DNA from: Mesostigma viride | Lineage: Eukaryota; Streptophyta; Mesostigmatophyceae; Mesostigmatales; Mesostigmataceae | Assembly: GCA_009746045.1 (NCBI GenBank) | Contig: RPFO01000436.1 | Location: 768,666-812,188, forward strand | Direction of reading: 5' to 3' | DNA length: 43,523 nucleotides | Notes under the pieces: generated by a model | What the model was told of the DNA's origin: nothing | The model's input: the letters and a program-made list of their open reading frames with translations, nothing else | The model's database searches: none | Program-made: the position numbers and the translations under genes | In this document: positions 34,804 to 43,523 of the stretch, piece after piece | Layout of the letters: every line of letters starts with the position of its first letter | Numbering within the stretch: the stretch's first letter is position 1

Positions 34804-35391
34804 TTAAAGATCCTCGGACGGACTTGCAGCTGCGTAGAACACGATTCGGTGTTGGTTCGATTCGGCGTGTTTAAGAACGACGTAGACGATGTTCTCGTCA
34901 GCCCCGCCAAGGTTCAGCGGCGCGGTGTTCACCACTTTCCAGGTCGGAGAGTTGGCCACCGCAATAGTATCCACGGCGAAACGGATGTCCATGTTACGAA
35001 TCATGTTCAAGGGCGCCGGTTGGAAAGAGAGATTGTTGTACTTGTCGCTCGGCCCGTTGATGATCTGCACGACATCGATCTTTCCGTCCATGACAATGAT
35101 GCGGAGTTGAGGCGGGTTGTCCGACGGAGTTGTTGTAATGGAATTCGTCTTCGCGTCCTTCCACCAAACTCGTGAGAATTCGAGGATGTTGCGTCGGAAC
35201 GTTTCGTCGCTCATGACGGCGACAGGGGTCATCACGAACCCTTGGTAGTTCGGGTCGATGCGGTCAGGGGCGACGAGACGAGGGGATGTTTGGCGATCTT
35301 TCAACCACACGATCAACACGAATGCGAAAACGCATATTACAGAAACAGTGACAGCCGCCAGTGCAATTTTCTTTTTAGTGCTGATGTCCAT
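34804..35391 (-). CDS. Signal-anchored membrane protein
   Basis: 195 residues from ATG 35391. An N-terminal basic flank and a transmembrane helix at about 10-30 (LAAVTVSVICVFAFVLIVWL), then a globular domain with strand-like repeats (RIIVMDGKIDVVQII, DIRFAVDTIAV, ENIVYVVLKH, RIVFYAA). Type II topology is likely. No family recognised. The stop abuts that of the 32302-34803 gene. Confidence 0.6.
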   Translation of the reverse strand: MDISTKKKIALAAVTVSVICVFAFVLIVWLKDRQTSPRLVAPDRIDPNYQGFVMTPVAVMSDETFRRNILEFSRVWWKDAKTNSITTTPSDNPPQLRIIVMDGKIDVVQIINGPSDKYNNLSFQPAPLNMIRNMDIRFAVDTIAVANSPTWKVVNTAPLNLGGADENIVYVVLKHAESNQHRIVFYAAASPSEDL

Positions 35392-35448
35392 CCGTATACT
35401 TCTTTCGGTTGAAATAAAAATCGTAACGAACAAGTATACTATACCATC

Positions 35449-35565
35449 ATGCCGCCGAAACGAAGCAAGATCACGGGCCGTTTTGTGAAGGGGCACAGTT
35501 CCCGGGCAACCCGGAAGAGGCATCGAGCGCGCGCCGTTTACATGCCTTTTACAAGTGAGGCATAA
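35449..35565 (+). CDS. Very short basic protein
   Basis: 38 residues, a third of them Lys/Arg/His (MPPKRSKITGRFVKGHS, RATRKRHRARAVYM). ATG context atcATGccg. Small arginine/lysine-rich peptides of this kind condense DNA in some virions; that role is a guess. It lies between a divergent promoter and the next start, and would be easily missed by length cut-offs. Confidence 0.45.
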   Translation: MPPKRSKITGRFVKGHSSRATRKRHRARAVYMPFTSEA

Positions 35566-35595
35566 ATTTTCTGTTAGATTATACCAAACAGGAAC

Positions 35596-36006
35596 ATGGG
35601 AGACGTCGCGAACACCGAGGGCGTCCCATTGTCCGTTCCTCAGACAGCCGTACCGCAACCGAAGCCAGATGTACTTCCGACAAAGTTTGGAGAACCTCCC
35701 GCGACCGGCTCGCTGGAGCCTTTGTCGCTTGACAGGTGCACTTACGGCGTTCCGCTTAACGTTGCATCTGACACGATGAAGGGGGAAGCCCCTTTGCCCG
35801 CAATTGCTCTTCCTGAGAAGTCGCTGGAGGTCGACCATCGTCTCATGAGCTCGTTTCCGATGCGCCGTCCCTATCTTACCAACGAACCTTATCCCGACTC
35901 GATTCTTCCTCGTCCAGAAGGACGGGGAGGAGGAGCGGGCGCTGTGAGCGCGAGGATCGACGCTGCCATAAGCATGATCGAAAAAAGCGCTGTGCGTAAA
36001 ATGTAA
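35596..36006 (+). CDS. Hypothetical proline-rich protein
   Basis: 136 residues from ggaacATGGG. Proline-rich and mostly disordered in the first 105 residues (PLSVPQTAVPQPKPDVLP), a glycine run (RGGGAGA), then a short C-terminal helix (ARIDAAISMIEKSAVRKM). No motif. It precedes 36031-36381 by 24 bases, with TTATATAAAA between them. Confidence 0.5.
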   Translation: MGDVANTEGVPLSVPQTAVPQPKPDVLPTKFGEPPATGSLEPLSLDRCTYGVPLNVASDTMKGEAPLPAIALPEKSLEVDHRLMSSFPMRRPYLTNEPYPDSILPRPEGRGGGAGAVSARIDAAISMIEKSAVRKM

Positions 36007-36030
36007 TCTTGTAGTTATATAAAACGAACT

Positions 36031-36381
36031 ATGGATCCCTCGTTTATCCGTGGGATGGTTTTTGCGCCTGGTGCGGGCAACATACGCGCGGCTAACCGAG
36101 CGAACCGTTCAGAAGTGCCTTTTGAGAAAGAGTTTATCGAAGAGAACCGCGAGTCGGCTATCTCTGTTCGCCCCGACGCAGAACCCCACTCCTATCGAAA
36201 GATTGACGGGGAGACTCTTCGTCAGATGCTAGATCATCGAAACGATGTGCGGACCTGGATCGAAAGTAAAACCGCTTCAGTCAACTCTCTAAGGAAAGAG
36301 GATCGCCGTGTTTTGAGGGATGGAAAAAAGGTAATCCTTTTTGGCGGCCAGTACGAGGATCTGTACGGACTACGTTGGTGA
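36031..36381 (+). CDS. Hypothetical protein
   Basis: 116 residues, charged, with a helix at 62-85 (ETLRQMLDHRNDVRTWIES). No motif recognised. A TATA-like TTATATAAAA lies 8-17 bases before the start. Its stop is one base from the stop of the convergent gene. Confidence 0.5.
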   Translation: MDPSFIRGMVFAPGAGNIRAANRANRSEVPFEKEFIEENRESAISVRPDAEPHSYRKIDGETLRQMLDHRNDVRTWIESKTASVNSLRKEDRRVLRDGKKVILFGGQYEDLYGLRW

Positions 36382-36382
36382 G

Positions 36383-36874
36383 CTATCTATGTCCATACAC
36401 AAGTTCGAAAAGAATCGAAAATTTCTCCCCAGATAGATTGAGAAGCTCGCGAGAGGACGCTGGAATCGCGTATAGCTCGACTTCGATCTCCTTAGCGCTG
36501 GAGAGAGGCGGAGAGAACAGAACCGTGTCGTCTCGTTCGTTTTTAGGGGTGTAGGTTTCGGATCCGTTCGGGACGACGAAAAAGTGGCCTCGGCCCGCGT
36601 ACACGTGCGAAGGGTCTAAGGACGAAGGCGGGACGGGGATGGCGGCGTGCACTTTGTTGACTTCGAATCCTCCGAGCCTCACGTACACTGCGGTTGAGAC
36701 AGGACTCGTGGAAGGTATGGAAGCCCAAATCACGCGAAGGGACTTGACGTCTCTTATCGGAAAAGGCATTTTAAAACACGTGTCGTTAGGAAGGTTCGAT
36801 CCTGTTACGAGCACCTGTGTTCTCCTGTCTCTACTAGCGTGTGGTCTTGCTACGCCGTCTATGACACAGTCCAT
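36383..36874 (-). CDS. Putative beta-sandwich protein
   Basis: 163 residues dominated by alternating strands (SLRVIWASIPST, STAVYVRLGGFEV, GHFFVVPNGS, DTVLFSPPL, EIEVELYAIP, FSILFELVYG), with no long helix. This is the profile of a small jelly-roll or immunoglobulin-like sandwich, as in minor capsid or virion surface proteins. The fold is inferred from composition; no homologue is claimed. Confidence 0.5.
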   Translation of the reverse strand: MDCVIDGVARPHASRDRRTQVLVTGSNLPNDTCFKMPFPIRDVKSLRVIWASIPSTSPVSTAVYVRLGGFEVNKVHAAIPVPPSSLDPSHVYAGRGHFFVVPNGSETYTPKNERDDTVLFSPPLSSAKEIEVELYAIPASSRELLNLSGEKFSILFELVYGHR

Positions 36875-36902
36875 ACTTGTTTACTATGCGATGATAAAAA
36901 CT

Positions 36903-37103
36903 TTAGGAATGCGGCAAATTCGTCTCGGACTGTAGGCGATAGCTCACGATGTATCCAGTTTTCTCCTCGCCTTGTGTCTTATGAGTGTACCAGTCAATTA
37001 CATGTTCGGCGCGCCAAAAGGAGCGAACTTCTTTATCCAGTTTGCTCTGTTTGCGACACAACAGCATTGCAGCCGCACCAATGCACAATGACAAGATGTT
37101 CAT
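36903..37103 (-). CDS. Small protein with N-terminal membrane helix
   Basis: 66 residues. A short hydrophobic N-terminus (MNILSLCIGAAAMLLC) is followed by a basic, then strand-like tail. It could be a signal anchor or a secreted peptide. Preceded by an A/T-rich stretch (GTAATATAAAC). Confidence 0.45.
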   Translation of the reverse strand: MNILSLCIGAAAMLLCRKQSKLDKEVRSFWRAEHVIDWYTHKTQGEEKTGYIVSYRLQSETNLPHS

Positions 37104-37139
37104 GGTTGATGGTTTATATTACAGTTTAAAAAAATGCAT

Positions 37140-37364
37140 TCAAGCGAATCCATTGTACAATTTCCAAAGAGCTGCTAAAACGATGACTACTAGTAACAGA
37201 AGGGCCAAACCACCCCCTAAAAGTCCCTTTGTCTTTGTTTTATTAGGATTCGATACTCTCTCGTTTTCTTTTTTTTGAACACGTCCTCTCCACAGCATAA
37301 TACTGGCTCCCGCCAATATAAGGAATATCACAAAACCAGTAATTAGATACAGTTTCCAGTCCAT
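37140..37364 (-). CDS. Small two-helix membrane protein (WRG family)
   Basis: 74 residues. Helix one (about 5-23) ends in GASIMLWRGR; a K/E/N-rich loop follows, then GGGLALLLLVVIVLAALW as helix two. Same plan and I-M-x-(W/Y)-R-G signature as 1679-1870, and related to 1453-1647 and the end of 37475-38175. Confidence 0.55.
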   Translation of the reverse strand: MDWKLYLITGFVIFLILAGASIMLWRGRVQKKENERVSNPNKTKTKGLLGGGLALLLLVVIVLAALWKLYNGFA

Positions 37365-37474
37365 CGCACTTGTTGTAAACTTTCAAACAAAAAAAACGTT
37401 CAGTCTTCCGGCAACCATTTCATCAAATAAAGAACGACCGGGGGCAAAAGACGTTATTATAATTCCAATACCGA

Positions 37475-38175
37475 TCAATGCCCCACGTAGCGCTCTTGTC
37501 TGTTATCTTGTTTGATTCTGGCGCCACCTCTCCACAGCAAGATACCGCCTATGGTCGTAAGAACGGTAATAATGACAGCCCAAAGTGTCAAAGCGAGTTT
37601 CCCGTTCGTCACGCCTTTATCAAGTGTCCGCAGAAAAAAATAGAGCAGGCTCGAGGCACTGCATTCTTCCCCCGGCTTCTGTACGTCGAATGCGCGGGGT
37701 TCGCCTCTCGCCTCGTTACGAGATCCGCTCTTCTCACCAATTTGTTGTACTCCACCGTCTCCTTTGAAACGTGCGTCAAAAGACAATCGTTCGCGATCAA
37801 CATTTGCTCGAAAAGGCGCATCGTTTTTTGCGCGTTTTCGCGATCGTAGCGGTTTTCGTTTGCTCTCGTTCTTTCGGCGATGATCGTGTTGATCCCGAAC
37901 AACAAAGCGGACTGGACAGAGTCGCACGCAAGAGGGACGCTGTCGACGCCAAACTTGCTCTTTAATTGGCGAGCGGGAAGTCCAGACAGAGCTTTGGAAA
38001 CCTCGTTCCAGTGAAACTTGACGTCTTGTAGCGCCTGTTTCTTGCACTCGTTCGCGAAAATCGCGTCGTGCAGAGTTTTTGTCGAGTCCAGGCAGCTAAG
38101 AGTAGGATACTCTTGAAGCCTGCGAGGGCGCAAGTACACCGTGTTTGCAAAAACGGGCTTGTTGGAGGTCTCCAT
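37475..38175 (-). CDS. Membrane-anchored protein with WRG tail (frame broken near a C5 run)
   Basis: From ATG 38175 about 165 residues of a helical, cysteine-containing domain (YPTLSCLDSTKTLHDAIFANECKKQ ... QMLIANDCLLTH) in one frame. The adjacent frame then gives a transmembrane helix (LALTLWAVIITVLTTIGGILLWRG) and a basic tail ending at 37475. The break lies by a run of five C at about 37668. The GGILLWRG end matches the small two-helix proteins, so this may be a fusion of a soluble domain with that module. Divergent from the small 38283 gene. Confidence 0.5.
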
Positions 38176-38282
38176 GGCTGCAAAACGCAGCGGTGACGAC
38201 CGACGAGGTCTGTCCTGTTTTTATACGTTTTCGATCCTGGTAACCGACTTCAGGATAAAAAAAACGACGATTCATTGTAACA

Positions 38283-38477
38283 ATGCGTCAAATGGGAGTC
38301 TGTTGGTCAGTACCGTTAGACGAACACGTGCAGGTGAGGAACTCGTATCCTCTGCGCCGATCTTTAGATTTCATTTTTCCTTCCGAGACGGTTACGCTTG
38401 TACGGCTTGACACCGCCCGAAACAACGATAATCGATCAAAGGAAGAAAACAAATCAAAATTTAAAAAAAACGAATAA
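38283..38477 (+). CDS. Small, possibly lipid-modified protein
   Basis: 64 residues from ATG 38283. The second ATG (38292) gives MGVCWS, which fits N-myristoylation (G2, S6) with a cysteine available for palmitoylation, and may be the true start. The rest is strand-like (VQVRN, DFIFPSETVTLVRLD) with a lysine/asparagine-rich tail. It fills the gap between two minus-strand genes and stops six bases before the helicase stop. Confidence 0.4.
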   Translation: MRQMGVCWSVPLDEHVQVRNSYPLRRSLDFIFPSETVTLVRLDTARNNDNRSKEENKSKFKKNE

Positions 38478-38482
38478 ATTTT

Positions 38483-40468
38483 TCACCCCAACCAAAACCC
38501 TTCTAAAACAATTTGGCGAATCGGCATGTCGCCGTACCCATGAATTTTGTCGATTTTTTTTATGGATTCTCTGACCTCGCTGATTCCGTCCCTGAACTCT
38601 TTTTCGTTTTCTCGTTTATTCGTTTTTCTGTCGACGCTGAATGTTTTTGCGATCGCCACTATCTGGTCGAAGTCAGCTCGCACGTTTTGTTTGAAATTTT
38701 GACCCGCGCTGGTTGCAAACCGTTTAGCGAGTTCTAGAGATTTTCGAAGAAGGGAAAGTCCCTTTTCTTTTACGTATTTCCTTATCTCTTCGCTTCTCGT
38801 CAACGGGCAATTGATGGCTTCGCGTGCGCCGGCTGCCATCCAGCTGTCTCGATTGTGAACCTTGCTCATGAGTCTGCAGTCAATAGCCGCCTCTCTTAGT
38901 TTTCGCATGAATTTTGTCACACCTTCGGTCTCGTTTTCTTGAATAGCGCGTTCCGTCACGAGTTCGTCTACGCCTCCGATCGTCATGTACCGGTGCACCG
39001 TTACCGTCCAATGTTTCTGGTCGAGCTGCAAGTGACTACAGTGTCGGACAGCGCGCGCGATCGCCTGACGTTCGGCGCTGATATCGAGAAGCGGCTCCAT
39101 CAGATGGATGTGACGAACGCTTTTCAGGTCTAAACCTTCGTTGAAACGTTTTCGCGCCAATATAATATGTAAAAACCGCCCTTTCGCGTTTTTCTTGTGG
39201 TTAAAAACATCCATCACTCTCCGCAACGTCGTGTCAGAAACGGGCATGGCGTCCGAGCCAAGAATGACGAACCTGGGCGCTTCGGTTGTTGGAAAATCCT
39301 CTCGAACGGAGAGATGAGTGTATCCTTTCGATTCCAAAATCATAGCGACGTACTTTATTCCATGGGCATTGAACGCCGAGTATAGATACTGCTTTTCATT
39401 GGGATGGTCCGTGATCTCTTTCACGATGCAAGCGATCTTCGGAGAATATTTGTCAAGCTTCTTTGCAGCCTCAGAGGCAGACATTTTAAACAACGAGAGC
39501 GAGTTTGAAACCCTGCGAGCTTCATACAAAAAACGGTCGCGTCCTCGCGACTCGTCTGGTTCCTTACTTTTGGTTCGGAACACTTTCTGTTGACCCGTGC
39601 TCATTTCCACCAGGTGGAACTGATCAGGTTGTCGAACGGGGTAAACAGACGAATCGCCGGCGTAATCGACAAAAGAACAAAGGCCTCGAAACGCGTCTAA
39701 CGGAGAGTCGGGCGTGATCGGTGCACCTCTTATCATCGTAAGAAGGCGCTGAATCTCGTTTTCGTTCCTTCCCGGAGTAGCGCTTAGGATCACCATGTAA
39801 AGACCGCGGTTGTCTTTGGACGGCTTCTCGAGGAAATCGAGTAGAGCTGTGTACTCTTTGGCTTGACCCGGCGGAGGGTTGAATAAATTTTGAACTTCGT
39901 CCATAATAAGGACTCCGTTCTGCAGAAGATCCCGTTTTGCGCGTCCAACGCCCCGATACAAGTCTAGAAGATGCGCAAGTTGAGTAAAACTCATAATTCG
40001 TCTTTCTTCGACCCGGTTTGCTATCATTCGAACCACTTCTTCGTCAGAAGCGTTCTTGAAACGCGGAAACATGGACGCGCAGCCGCTGTAACCCGCAATG
40101 GTGTTGTTCACGGCATTCTCTCGACTCGTGACGAGAAATATGCTGCGATTTGTGTCCCAGAAAGCGTCAATGGCTCCCAGCACGGTGCAGGTCTTACCTG
40201 AGCCTGTAGAATGCCAGGCCAGAAAACCTCTGTGTTTGCTTCCGCGTTCTGCGATTCCTCGGAGGTACATATTCACGACGGCTTGCTGAGGAGCAAGTTT
40301 CTTGTCGGAAGGGTTCGAGGAGCACGAGTTTTTTCCAACGGATCTGTGCTCAGGGGGTGGGTTCCCGTATATGCGACCTTCGAAGTAGTTTTTTATGAAC
40401 GCCTGTGTGTCCGCTATCTGGGAAGTTTCCGCATCGGGCCATTTGGATGGTAAAGGATGTTTTCCCAT
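38483..40468 (-). CDS. Superfamily II helicase, poxvirus D6/D11-type
   Basis: 661 residues, intact. Motif I is HSTGSGKT (86-93), motif II MDEVQ (189-193), motif III SATPG (229-233), and motif VI QAIARAVRHCSH (468-479) with the RxxR...CSH ending seen in the D6/D11-like NTPases of nucleocytoplasmic viruses. N-terminal about 60 residues are specific; the C-terminal 150 residues are basic helical. In poxviruses D6 is the early transcription factor subunit and D11 (NPH-I) the termination/elongation ATPase; which role this copy has cannot be told. It is the clearest phylogenetic marker in the window. Confidence 0.9.
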   Translation of the reverse strand: MGKHPLPSKWPDAETSQIADTQAFIKNYFEGRIYGNPPPEHRSVGKNSCSSNPSDKKLAPQQAVVNMYLRGIAERGSKHRGFLAWHSTGSGKTCTVLGAIDAFWDTNRSIFLVTSRENAVNNTIAGYSGCASMFPRFKNASDEEVVRMIANRVEERRIMSFTQLAHLLDLYRGVGRAKRDLLQNGVLIMDEVQNLFNPPPGQAKEYTALLDFLEKPSKDNRGLYMVILSATPGRNENEIQRLLTMIRGAPITPDSPLDAFRGLCSFVDYAGDSSVYPVRQPDQFHLVEMSTGQQKVFRTKSKEPDESRGRDRFLYEARRVSNSLSLFKMSASEAAKKLDKYSPKIACIVKEITDHPNEKQYLYSAFNAHGIKYVAMILESKGYTHLSVREDFPTTEAPRFVILGSDAMPVSDTTLRRVMDVFNHKKNAKGRFLHIILARKRFNEGLDLKSVRHIHLMEPLLDISAERQAIARAVRHCSHLQLDQKHWTVTVHRYMTIGGVDELVTERAIQENETEGVTKFMRKLREAAIDCRLMSKVHNRDSWMAAGAREAINCPLTRSEEIRKYVKEKGLSLLRKSLELAKRFATSAGQNFKQNVRADFDQIVAIAKTFSVDRKTNKRENEKEFRDGISEVRESIKKIDKIHGYGDMPIRQIVLEGFWLG

Positions 40469-40514
40469 TCTTTATTTCTACTTCTATTAATTTCCGGCTG
40501 TTAGTAATAAAGAC

Positions 40515-43390
40515 ATGGCGAGAAACCTAACGGCTGCTCGAGAAGAAATAGCGTCGATGTGGAGGACCGGGGCGGTGGGCGGGGGTCTGATGAAATTTCA
40601 CCAGTATGTAACCGCTCCTCCAAGTCCCTTTAACGCGGTCGAACTCGCAAACGCGGTCCATCAAGTCGTTTCAATCGGCAAATTCGCCACATTCGTCCAT
40701 CTGCAGTGGGAGGCGGGGATAAAGAACTTAGACTCGAAGTATATCACAACCCAGTTTTCTAAAGATATCGTGTCCGACAAACTCAAGTCGATATGGTACA
40801 GTCAGCAGAACACGTACGAGGGGATGATGCTCTGTCAGGTGGTCCTAAATTACGCACGTACCATGAGTGTTGAAGAAGTGAATGCCGTCGTAGACGCCAC
40901 GTTTCGTCGTGATCGGTGCACGCTTTACTTGGCCCAAAACGGGGGGCAAAACAGTATTGTAATTCGACAGCTCGGGATATCCACAAAGACGTTTGTTGAC
41001 AACAACGACATCAACAAGTGGCTCGGGTGGCATGGAAAACCGACGCCTGCCGCCCCGACAGTGGGCGGTTCGAAATGGGGAATAGAGAACAAAGTCACCT
41101 GGTCTGGGCTCGGTTTCGATATAGCTCCTAGCGGGACAAGCTCGACTACAGCGACAGGAAAGACGATCCAAGAGTGTGCTGAGATTTGCGGAAGGGACAA
41201 TGCAAAGTGCGCAGGGTTCACCTGGAAGCCTAACCAAGATGTCGCAAACATCGGCGCTTGCTGGTTCAAGTCGGACGTGAAGACGAATCCGATACCGAGC
41301 TCGAACGTTTTCTTCACGTTGACGAACCCGAATTTTCGCAATACCGCCGCTGCAAGTACCCAAATCGGTCAAACTCTCAGTGGATTGGCGACGGCTGGCC
41401 AAACAGCCCCGACAGCCCCGACACTTTCGAACCCGGAGAAGATGAACATTGTGCGTCAAATTTTTTCCAATGCTGCAAAGGACAACAATGCCAAGTTCAA
41501 CGTGACTGGTGAAGACAACACTAAAGAGTGGTCTGCTGATACTATAGATGGGTACATAAAGAACGCTATTTACCCGCGAACTTACTAATAATATAATCCC
41601 CCCTAACAATGCCTTTGTCACAACTTGGATTGGGGATGGTGCCGCCGTTACAGGGTTCACGGTTAAGTGGAGGAGTAAAGATCACGGAAAACTGTATGAA
41701 ACAACGCTGAATTCATCTCAGATTTCAAAATACTATACCCCTCCTATCGTTTCCACTGGTTCTTCCTCAAACTCTACGACTGGCTCTACCACTTCAACAA
41801 ATCAAACCGCTTCTACAAATCCGGCAGTTACGTCCTCTAACACGACAGCAGCCGCGGTCGATATACGTCCTACTTACCCAGAGATCGCTGCGTTATGGGC
41901 GACGGACCAAGTTCACAACGCGATAAGCGCTGAATTAGAAAGGGTACAAAAGGGTGCGTGGAGAGAAGAGGATATGCAAAAAATATCCATCAGAACGGTT
42001 CGAAGGAGACTCTATGTCCAGAAACTCCTAACAACGCTCGGAAGAGGACTCTCGATGATGGATCTAGATGTAAACGGGTTGTTGCGGGGATACGTGTCTC
42101 GCGAGGCCCTGTCGGCGTTTTTAGACTGGTCGGCCTGGATCGACGCTGTTAAGAAACAACAAGTTCTAGCAGCTCTCGATCAAGAACTCTCTCTCGTAGA
42201 AAAATGGAACCAGGCGACAGGAGAAGCATTCGCGGATGGAGTGCCGTTTCTAAGACCTCTTCGAGCCACGTTGCCCGTTTACACAGCGGGACAAGTCTCC
42301 GACCCGGTACTGCTGTCCATGTACGCGAGCTTTATAATGTCTTCTGCTCCTTATTCTGAGCGTGCTCTGGTCAGAACAAAAGCCGTATCGCTGCTTTACC
42401 CCGTTCCGAACTTGCCCCCTCCTCCAACTTCTGAGACTTCCAATTCGAACTCCAACCCAGTGACAGGGACTGCTTCTACATCCTCCGTCGCCCCTGCGAC
42501 TTTTGAAAACACAGTTTCGAAGATTGCCGGGTTTTGGAACGCGCAGGATGTTGAGTCTGCCATCAAGACCCATCACAGTTACGCAGAGAGTAACCCTTCG
42601 AACGCTTCCAAACTCGTCGAAGAGGTGAAAAAGTTGTCTCCGATGCTCGTTTGGTCAAAGGCTGTTTATGATAAACGCGGTTCGATCGGCAATATAGAAA
42701 GTAAGTATTTTGCGTCGGCATTCACAAAATCCGCTGTTCTTTCGGAAGTAAACAAGTCGTATTGGATCGATCGCAGACCTCTGGACGCGACGTATATCCT
42801 GAATGCTGCAATGAAATACGCGGAAGCGTGACCGAGTCGGAAGCCAACAATGTCGCCGATCCCGTGTTTCGTAGAGATCAGGCGACAAGGTTCATGTCCC
42901 TGCCCTCAAACTCGGGTGATGTGGAAAAGATGATCGAGATGTCCGTGAATACCAAAACGTTTACTTCGGCAGACGACGCAAGGAATTGGATACGTCAAGA
43001 TGGAGCTTCCATCCGTTACAACGGCAATATTCGGTCAAAAAACCCTTCTCAAGTGTGGGGCGTGTCAAACAACGTCACTTGGACGAGTTCCGGGTTCAAC
43101 ATTACCCCGGCGGGGTCGAGTTCCGACTCGATGACTGGGGTGACTCTGGAGGCATGCGCTGATGCTTGCTCTAAGGACAATGCCAAATGCGCTGGATTCA
43201 CGTTTCGGCCTCTTCCTGTCGGTTCGCAAACGGGCAATTGCTGGTTCAAGTCAGATATCGCAAGTAAAGCGATGCCGAGTTCGGGGCTTTTCTTTACTTT
43301 TTCAAACCCTGACTTTGGAAAAGGGCCTACAGTTGACCCGATCACGACATCCGCTGGATCGACTAGTGCGACGAGTGGTACAGGATTTTT
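40515..43390 (+). CDS. PAN/apple-domain repeat protein (two frame breaks, 3' end lost)
   Basis: Three frames read as one protein: 40515-41575, 41560-42831 and 42831 to about 43390. Each half has an alpha-helical module (for example NLDSKYITTQFSKDIV, and IESKYFASAFTKSAVL in the second half) followed by a PAN/apple-like domain: CAEICGRDNAKCAGFT ... CWFKSD (about residues 215-255) and CADACSKDNAKCAGFT ... CWFKSD at 43154-43260. The halves are joined by Ser/Thr/Asn-rich linkers typical of extracellular or virion-surface proteins. PAN domains bind proteins or carbohydrates. Breaks lie at 41557-41586 and at about 42828. Past about 43385 the frame loses protein character, so the true C-terminus is missing. 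Confidence 0.7.
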
Positions 43391-43523
43391 GCTAGTTCTT
43401 TTTTCAGGGCGCGGTTTCATTTTCTGTTTCTCTTTAGTTGCTGACGGCAACTCCTTTTTTGCGTCTTCTTTGTGGAGAATTTCCCACTGTTCCGGTGTAA
43501 GTTGTGCCCATTTCGGAAGTCGG
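43391..43523 (-). CDS. HMG-box-like protein, C-terminal part
   Basis: Minus-strand frame open from the window end; it reads PKWAQLTPEQWEILHKEDA and then a basic tail (KEKQKMKPRPEKRTSKN). The W-x2-L-(T/S)-x-E-x-W/K pattern fits helix III of an HMG box. It continues in frame from the gene at 1-167 if the ends are joined. Its stop is not seen, because at about 43385 the sequence changes into the antisense of the PAN gene; an artificial or real junction there is likely. Confidence 0.45.

Noticed and set aside
43049-43390. Minus-strand open frame antisense to the second PAN domain
   Set aside because: A similar antisense frame lies under the first PAN domain (40925-41341), so it reflects codon structure, not a gene.
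1-43523. tRNA, rRNA or bacterial operon signals
   Set aside because: No cloverleaf or rRNA-like stretch was noticed by eye, and starts lack Shine-Dalgarno sequences; a tRNA scan would settle it.

Overview
The window looks like DNA of a large nucleocytoplasmic virus of a eukaryote (Nucleocytoviricota-type) or a close relative. The best marker is a poxvirus D6/D11-type helicase at 38483-40468. Supporting signs are start codons in ATGG contexts, TATA-like boxes, AATAAA-rich gene ends, dense packing on both strands, F-box and zinc-knuckle proteins, many small membrane proteins and a high share of unrecognised proteins. No major capsid protein, DNA polymerase, packaging ATPase, rRNA or tRNA was seen, so lineage and host stay open.

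Left part (1-20300): partial HMG-box-like gene, Fe(II)/2-oxoglutarate-type oxygenase, DUF2314-like protein, two tiny membrane proteins, a Rieske oxygenase, a roughly 1 kb element bounded by nested inverted repeats, a zinc-knuckle/F-box gene, a cysteine desulfurase, a long coiled-coil protein, several membrane proteins, a staphylococcal-nuclease-like protein, a J-domain protein and a second Rieske oxygenase. The two Rieske proteins, the desulfurase and the Fe(II) oxygenase form a possible virus-borne iron/oxygen chemistry set.

Middle (about 20300-31300): an accessory region with longer gaps, degenerate repeat arrays ahead of start codons, a divergent gene pair with symmetric TATA boxes, a symmetric hairpin, tandem repeats, and unrecognised proteins that are often cysteine-rich.

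Right part (31400-43523): a second zinc-knuckle/F-box gene between 39-bp direct repeats, an 833-residue disordered protein, several short putative virion or membrane proteins, the helicase, and a large PAN/apple-domain protein built from two related halves. The window's two ends join in frame into one HMG-box-like protein, which suggests a circular contig.

About fifteen genes carry apparent frameshifts, mostly in mononucleotide runs. Sequencing or assembly indels are the simplest explanation, so these genes are annotated as single loci with the break described; real decay of some cannot be excluded.
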